Part shown: positions 48,378 through 50,493 of the stretch, piece by piece
Layout: each line of letters begins with the position of its first letter
Position numbering within the stretch: position 1 is the first letter of the stretch
Source of the DNA: Acidimicrobiia bacterium
GTDB lineage: Bacteria > Acidobacteriota > Vicinamibacteria > Vicinamibacterales > UBA2999
Assembly: GCA_016871255.1 (NCBI GenBank)
Contig: VFZH01000009.1
Span: 1 to 50,493 of the forward strand
Direction of reading: 5' to 3'
Length of the DNA stretch: 50,493 nt
The notes under the pieces: model-generated
What the model was told of the DNA's origin: nothing
What the model saw: only the letters and a program-made list of their open reading frames with translations
Database searches by the model: none
Program-made: the position numbers and the translations under genes

Positions 48378-49121
48378 ATGATCCCCGACCTCGAGCGCCT
48401 CATCGAGCTGCAGCGGCTCGAGACGACCATTGCCGACGCCACGCAGTGGATCGCGGCGCACCCGGAGCGGCTTCAGGCCGCGGACGCCAGGCTGGACAGC
48501 GCAACGCTCGTCGTGAACGCCGCAAGAGACGCACTCAAGGGCGCGCAGGAGCGGCGCCGCGACCTCGAGAAGGAGGCTGCCGTCTTCCAGGGGCGACTCA
48601 CGAAGTTCAAGGACCAGCTCTCCGCCGTCAAGACCAACAGGGAATACCAGGCCATGCTCAAGGAGATCGAGACGGCCGAGACCGAGCTGCGTGCAGCGGA
48701 AGACAAGGTGCTCGAGGAGATGCTGGCGGCTGACGGGGCTGCGGCCGAGGCGAAGGCAGCGGAACGGGCGCTGGCGGAAGCGCGGACGCAGGTGAACGCC
48801 GACAAGCGCGACATGGCGGCCGAGCTGGCGGCGGCCGAAAAGCGCCTGCAGGAGGCGTCACAGGCCCGGGCCGCGATCGTGGCCCAGCTCGACGCGCGCC
48901 TGGTCCAGATCTTCGAGCAGGTGGCGAAGGTTCGCAAGGGCATCGGCGTCTGCGTGGCAGCCGACGGCCTGTGCTCGCTGTGCCACGTCAGGCTGCGCCC
49001 CCACGTCTACCAGCAGGTGCGGCACAACGACACGATCATCCAGTGCGAGAGCTGCCACCGCATCCTCTACTTCGTCCCGCCTCCGCCGCAGGCCGAACCC
49101 CAGCCCGCTCACGCGACGTAG
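48378..49121 (+). CDS. Coiled-coil zinc-ribbon protein (CT398/Rv2229c-like)
   Basis: The 247-aa protein is a long coiled coil (about residues 1-190; LERLIELQRLETTIADATQWI, then KTNREYQAMLKEIETAETELRAAEDKVLEEM). It ends in a C4 zinc ribbon with CSLCHVRLRPHVYQQVRHNDTIIQCESCHRILY. This is the DUF164/CT398 family, found in many phyla beside RNase H, as here (Rv2229c-Rv2228c in mycobacteria). A link to RNA or flagellar functions has been proposed in some bacteria. The ATG at 48378 follows a heptamer array and has no clear Shine-Dalgarno. Confidence 0.9.
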   Translation: MIPDLERLIELQRLETTIADATQWIAAHPERLQAADARLDSATLVVNAARDALKGAQERRRDLEKEAAVFQGRLTKFKDQLSAVKTNREYQAMLKEIETAETELRAAEDKVLEEMLAADGAAAEAKAAERALAEARTQVNADKRDMAAELAAAEKRLQEASQARAAIVAQLDARLVQIFEQVAKVRKGIGVCVAADGLCSLCHVRLRPHVYQQVRHNDTIIQCESCHRILYFVPPPPQAEPQPAHAT

Positions 49122-49133
49122 TCCTGCCGTTCG

Positions 49134-49574
49134 GTGAATCAGCCATCCCTGTTCGACACCGCTGACGACGGGCGCGCCACGGCGAACATCGACGGCGGCT
49201 CGCGCGGGAATCCGGGGCCAGCCGGCTACGGCGTCCGCATCGAGCGCGACGATGGATCGGTCGTGGAGCTGAAGGGATCTCTCGGCGTCGCGACGAACAA
49301 CGTCGCCGAATATCACGGGCTGCTTGCGGCGCTGGCGTGGGCAGCGGACAACGGTATCAGGACGCTGCTGATCCGCTCGGACTCCGAGCTGCTGGTGAAG
49401 CAGATGCGCGGGGAGTATCGGGTGAAGAACCCGGCACTCCTGCCCCTCGCCGAGCAGGCGCGCGGCCGCGTGCGCCGGCTCGGGCGCGTGACCTTCGAGC
49501 ACGTCCGCAGGGAACTCAACCGGGACGCCGACCGCCTCGCCAACGAGGCCATGGACGAGGCGGCCACCCGCTGA
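49134..49574 (+). CDS. Ribonuclease HI
   Basis: RNase HI cuts the RNA strand of RNA-DNA hybrids. The 146-aa protein has the catalytic carboxylates Asp20 in ANIDGGSRGNPGPAGYGV, Glu59 in NNVAEYHGLLAAL and Asp83 in LIRSDSELLVKQM, and a C-terminal Asp in RELNRDADRLANEAMDEA. The DGGSRGNPGPA opening and short length match the YpdQ/Rv2228c-type enzymes, not E. coli RnhA. The GTG start lies 12 nt after the zinc-ribbon gene. A 159-bp inverted-repeat element follows 20 nt after the stop. Confidence 0.93.
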   Translation: MNQPSLFDTADDGRATANIDGGSRGNPGPAGYGVRIERDDGSVVELKGSLGVATNNVAEYHGLLAALAWAADNGIRTLLIRSDSELLVKQMRGEYRVKNPALLPLAEQARGRVRRLGRVTFEHVRRELNRDADRLANEAMDEAATR

Positions 49575-49597
49575 GCGGCCTCCGCGAGCTGATCTTA

Positions 49598-49756
49598 GGG
49601 CCCTGGCCGGAATAAGGTTGCCATCTCGGCCGACGATGCATCCCGCCTCGCGGCGTTGCTCGTCGGTCACAGGCACCCGGCCTGCTCCCTCCTCGCGCCT
49701 AGCGATCCGGGCGCCTCGCCGCCCGGGAGTCGGCAACCTTATTCCGGCCAGGGCCC
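49598..49756. mobile_element. 159-bp inverted-repeat element (MITE-like) with TTA target duplication
   Basis: The two 25-bp ends (49598-49622 and 49732-49756) are perfect inverted copies, beginning GGGCCCTGGCCGGAATAAGG. Both sides are flanked by TTA (49595-49597 and 49757-49759), the likely target duplication. The inside carries a further inverted GC-rich stem (CCGGGCG with CGCCCGG) but no credible gene. It looks like a non-autonomous transposon or MITE. It also forms a long hairpin between the convergent RNase H and efp genes. No related transposase is in the window. Confidence 0.85.
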
Positions 49757-50332
49757 TTACGCGCGGCCGGCGAACTCCCGGGTCTCGGTGTGGACCTTCA
49801 CCTTTTCGCCTTCCTCGATGAACAGCGGGACGCGGATTTCCATGCCCGTTTCGAGGGTGGCGGCCTTCGTGACGGTACCGCTGGCGGTGTTGCCCCGGAC
49901 GGCCGGCTCCGTGGAGGCGATCGCCAGCTCGACGATCGGCGGGAGCTGAAGGCCGATCGGCCGGCCGTTGAAACGCTGGATCTGCACCGCGCAGTTGTCC
50001 GCCAGCAGTCCCCGATCGTGACCCACGGTGTCGGCGTCGAGCGTCAGCGTGTCGAACGAGGTCTCGTCCATGAAGTTGAAGCCCGCGGCATCGGCGTAGA
50101 GGAACGTCGCAGCGCTGAAGACGAGGTCGGGCTCCTTGAACTTCTCTCCCGCCTTGAACGTGCGATCGAAAACGGCCCGGGTGAGCAGGTTCCGCATCTT
50201 CAGCCGGACCAGCGTCTGCCCGCCCCGGGCCGTCGGGCGGGAGACCTCCACGTCGAGGCAGTGGTACGGCTCGCCCTCGTGCTCGAAGAACATCTTCCGC
50301 TTGATGTCGATTGCCTCGATCAGTGACGCCAT
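49757..50332 (-). CDS. Elongation factor P-like protein, EfpL/YeiP type
   Basis: EF-P family proteins bind between ribosomal P and E sites and relieve stalls on proline-rich stretches. The 191-aa protein has all three domains: MASLIEAIDIKRKMFFEHEGEPYHCLDVEV, then the N-terminal tip loop, YADAAGFNFMDETSFDTLTL in the middle, and FNGRPIGLQLPPIVELAIASTEPAVRGNTASGTVTKAATLETGMEIRVPLFIEEGEKVKVHT at the end. The tip loop reads RPTARGGQT with Arg36 at the usual modified position and two extra residues, as in E. coli YeiP/EfpL (SPTARGA). No lysine is there for EpmA-type modification. Its stop codon TAA doubles as the target site of the adjacent element. Confidence 0.9.
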   Translation of the reverse strand: MASLIEAIDIKRKMFFEHEGEPYHCLDVEVSRPTARGGQTLVRLKMRNLLTRAVFDRTFKAGEKFKEPDLVFSAATFLYADAAGFNFMDETSFDTLTLDADTVGHDRGLLADNCAVQIQRFNGRPIGLQLPPIVELAIASTEPAVRGNTASGTVTKAATLETGMEIRVPLFIEEGEKVKVHTETREFAGRA

Positions 50333-50376
50333 GGACCTGCCGTGCTCCTGGTGGTTGAACCCGGTGGAAGAAGCGA

Positions 50377-50493
50377 TCAGAATATCTCCTCAGATTGTTG
50401 ACCGATTCCGACTCCCTCGCCTACCGGGGCCATGACCGGGCGTAGCCCGCGCGGCCGCGGGGGCCCTCCCCGCCGCCGTGGTGGCCGGCCGGC
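50377..50493 (-). CDS. Possible C-terminus of a gene entering from the right edge
   Basis: On the minus strand 38 codons are open from the window edge to a TGA at 50379-50377, ending RPVMAPVGEGVGIGQQSEEIF. The first half is Arg/Pro-rich, which could be a disordered basic tail or merely GC-rich chance. If real it lies 44 nt ahead of the efp-like gene. I do not recognise a family. Confidence 0.25.
   Translation of the reverse strand, partial: AGRPPRRRGGPPRPRGLRPVMAPVGEGVGIGQQSEEIF

Noticed and set aside
49618-49821. Short plus-strand ORFs across the inverted-repeat element
   Set aside because: They read through the terminal repeat and into the antisense of the efp-like gene, with no ribosome binding site or recognisable domain.

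Overview
The window is a high-GC chromosomal segment from a Gram-negative bacterium. LptD, periplasmic c-type cytochrome proteins, a Lipid A/LPS-type envelope gene set, carboxypeptidase-regulatory-like domains and period-7 GATTGGN intergenic arrays together suggest an Acidobacteriota member, possibly of the Vicinamibacteria. That placement is inference; no rRNA is present. Almost all of it is housekeeping DNA. There is no prophage, CRISPR array or large island; mobile DNA is limited to one RAYT/REP-type element and one short non-autonomous inverted-repeat element.

Layout. 1-4086 (minus): tgt-yajC-secD-secF, queuosine tRNA modification plus Sec translocon accessory genes, with secF cut by the left edge. 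4122-6852 (plus): ddl and a signal-peptide TPR protein. 6943-7413: two tiny lysine/alanine-rich peptide genes, the first with its own promoter, folded leader and intrinsic terminator. 7429-9597 (minus): a HEAT-repeat/cyclophilin fusion. 9616-16949 (plus): deoxynucleoside kinase, accD, folC, lptD, an NDP-sugar reductase/epimerase, a radical SAM remnant and a secreted protein. 16980-20063 (minus): thiC under a TPP riboswitch, and pepT. 20181-24509 (plus): a secreted cupin protein, thioredoxin with zinc finger, a small membrane protein, the RAYT element, then nfeD and slipin. 24682-27218 (plus): a haem-bearing beta-propeller protein with its cytochrome c partner. 27226-29189 (minus): SDR and an RlmI-like methyltransferase. 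29347-34760 (plus): glyA, DinG-like helicase, TPR protein, YggS. 34779-40947 (minus): lepA-lepB-small membrane protein, citrate synthase, membrane protein, family 2 glycosyltransferase. 41030-49574 (plus): larB, mutS2, dnaG, rpoD, tRNA-Ile2(CAU), a coiled-coil zinc-ribbon protein and RNase HI. 49598-50332: inverted-repeat element and an EfpL/YeiP-type EF-P gene (minus).

How the genes relate. Several clusters are recognisable functional units: tgt-yajC-secDF (protein export), accD-folC (malonyl-CoA and folate), nfeD-slipin (membrane quality control), lepA-lepB (translation factor and signal peptidase), dnaG-rpoD (macromolecular synthesis) and zinc-ribbon-RNase H.

Points of interest. The clearest unusual items are the paired 17-18 residue K/A peptides with a nested-hairpin leader; the RAYT gene bounded by 35-bp triple-palindrome inverted ends; a 159-bp element whose TTA target duplication is the efp stop codon; period-7 repeat arrays directly upstream of mutS2, dnaG, the zinc-ribbon gene and the rlmI-like gene; and many start codons only 6-11 nt after a TANNNT hexamer, which suggests leaderless transcription. 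All functional statements rest on reading motifs by eye; no searches were run.
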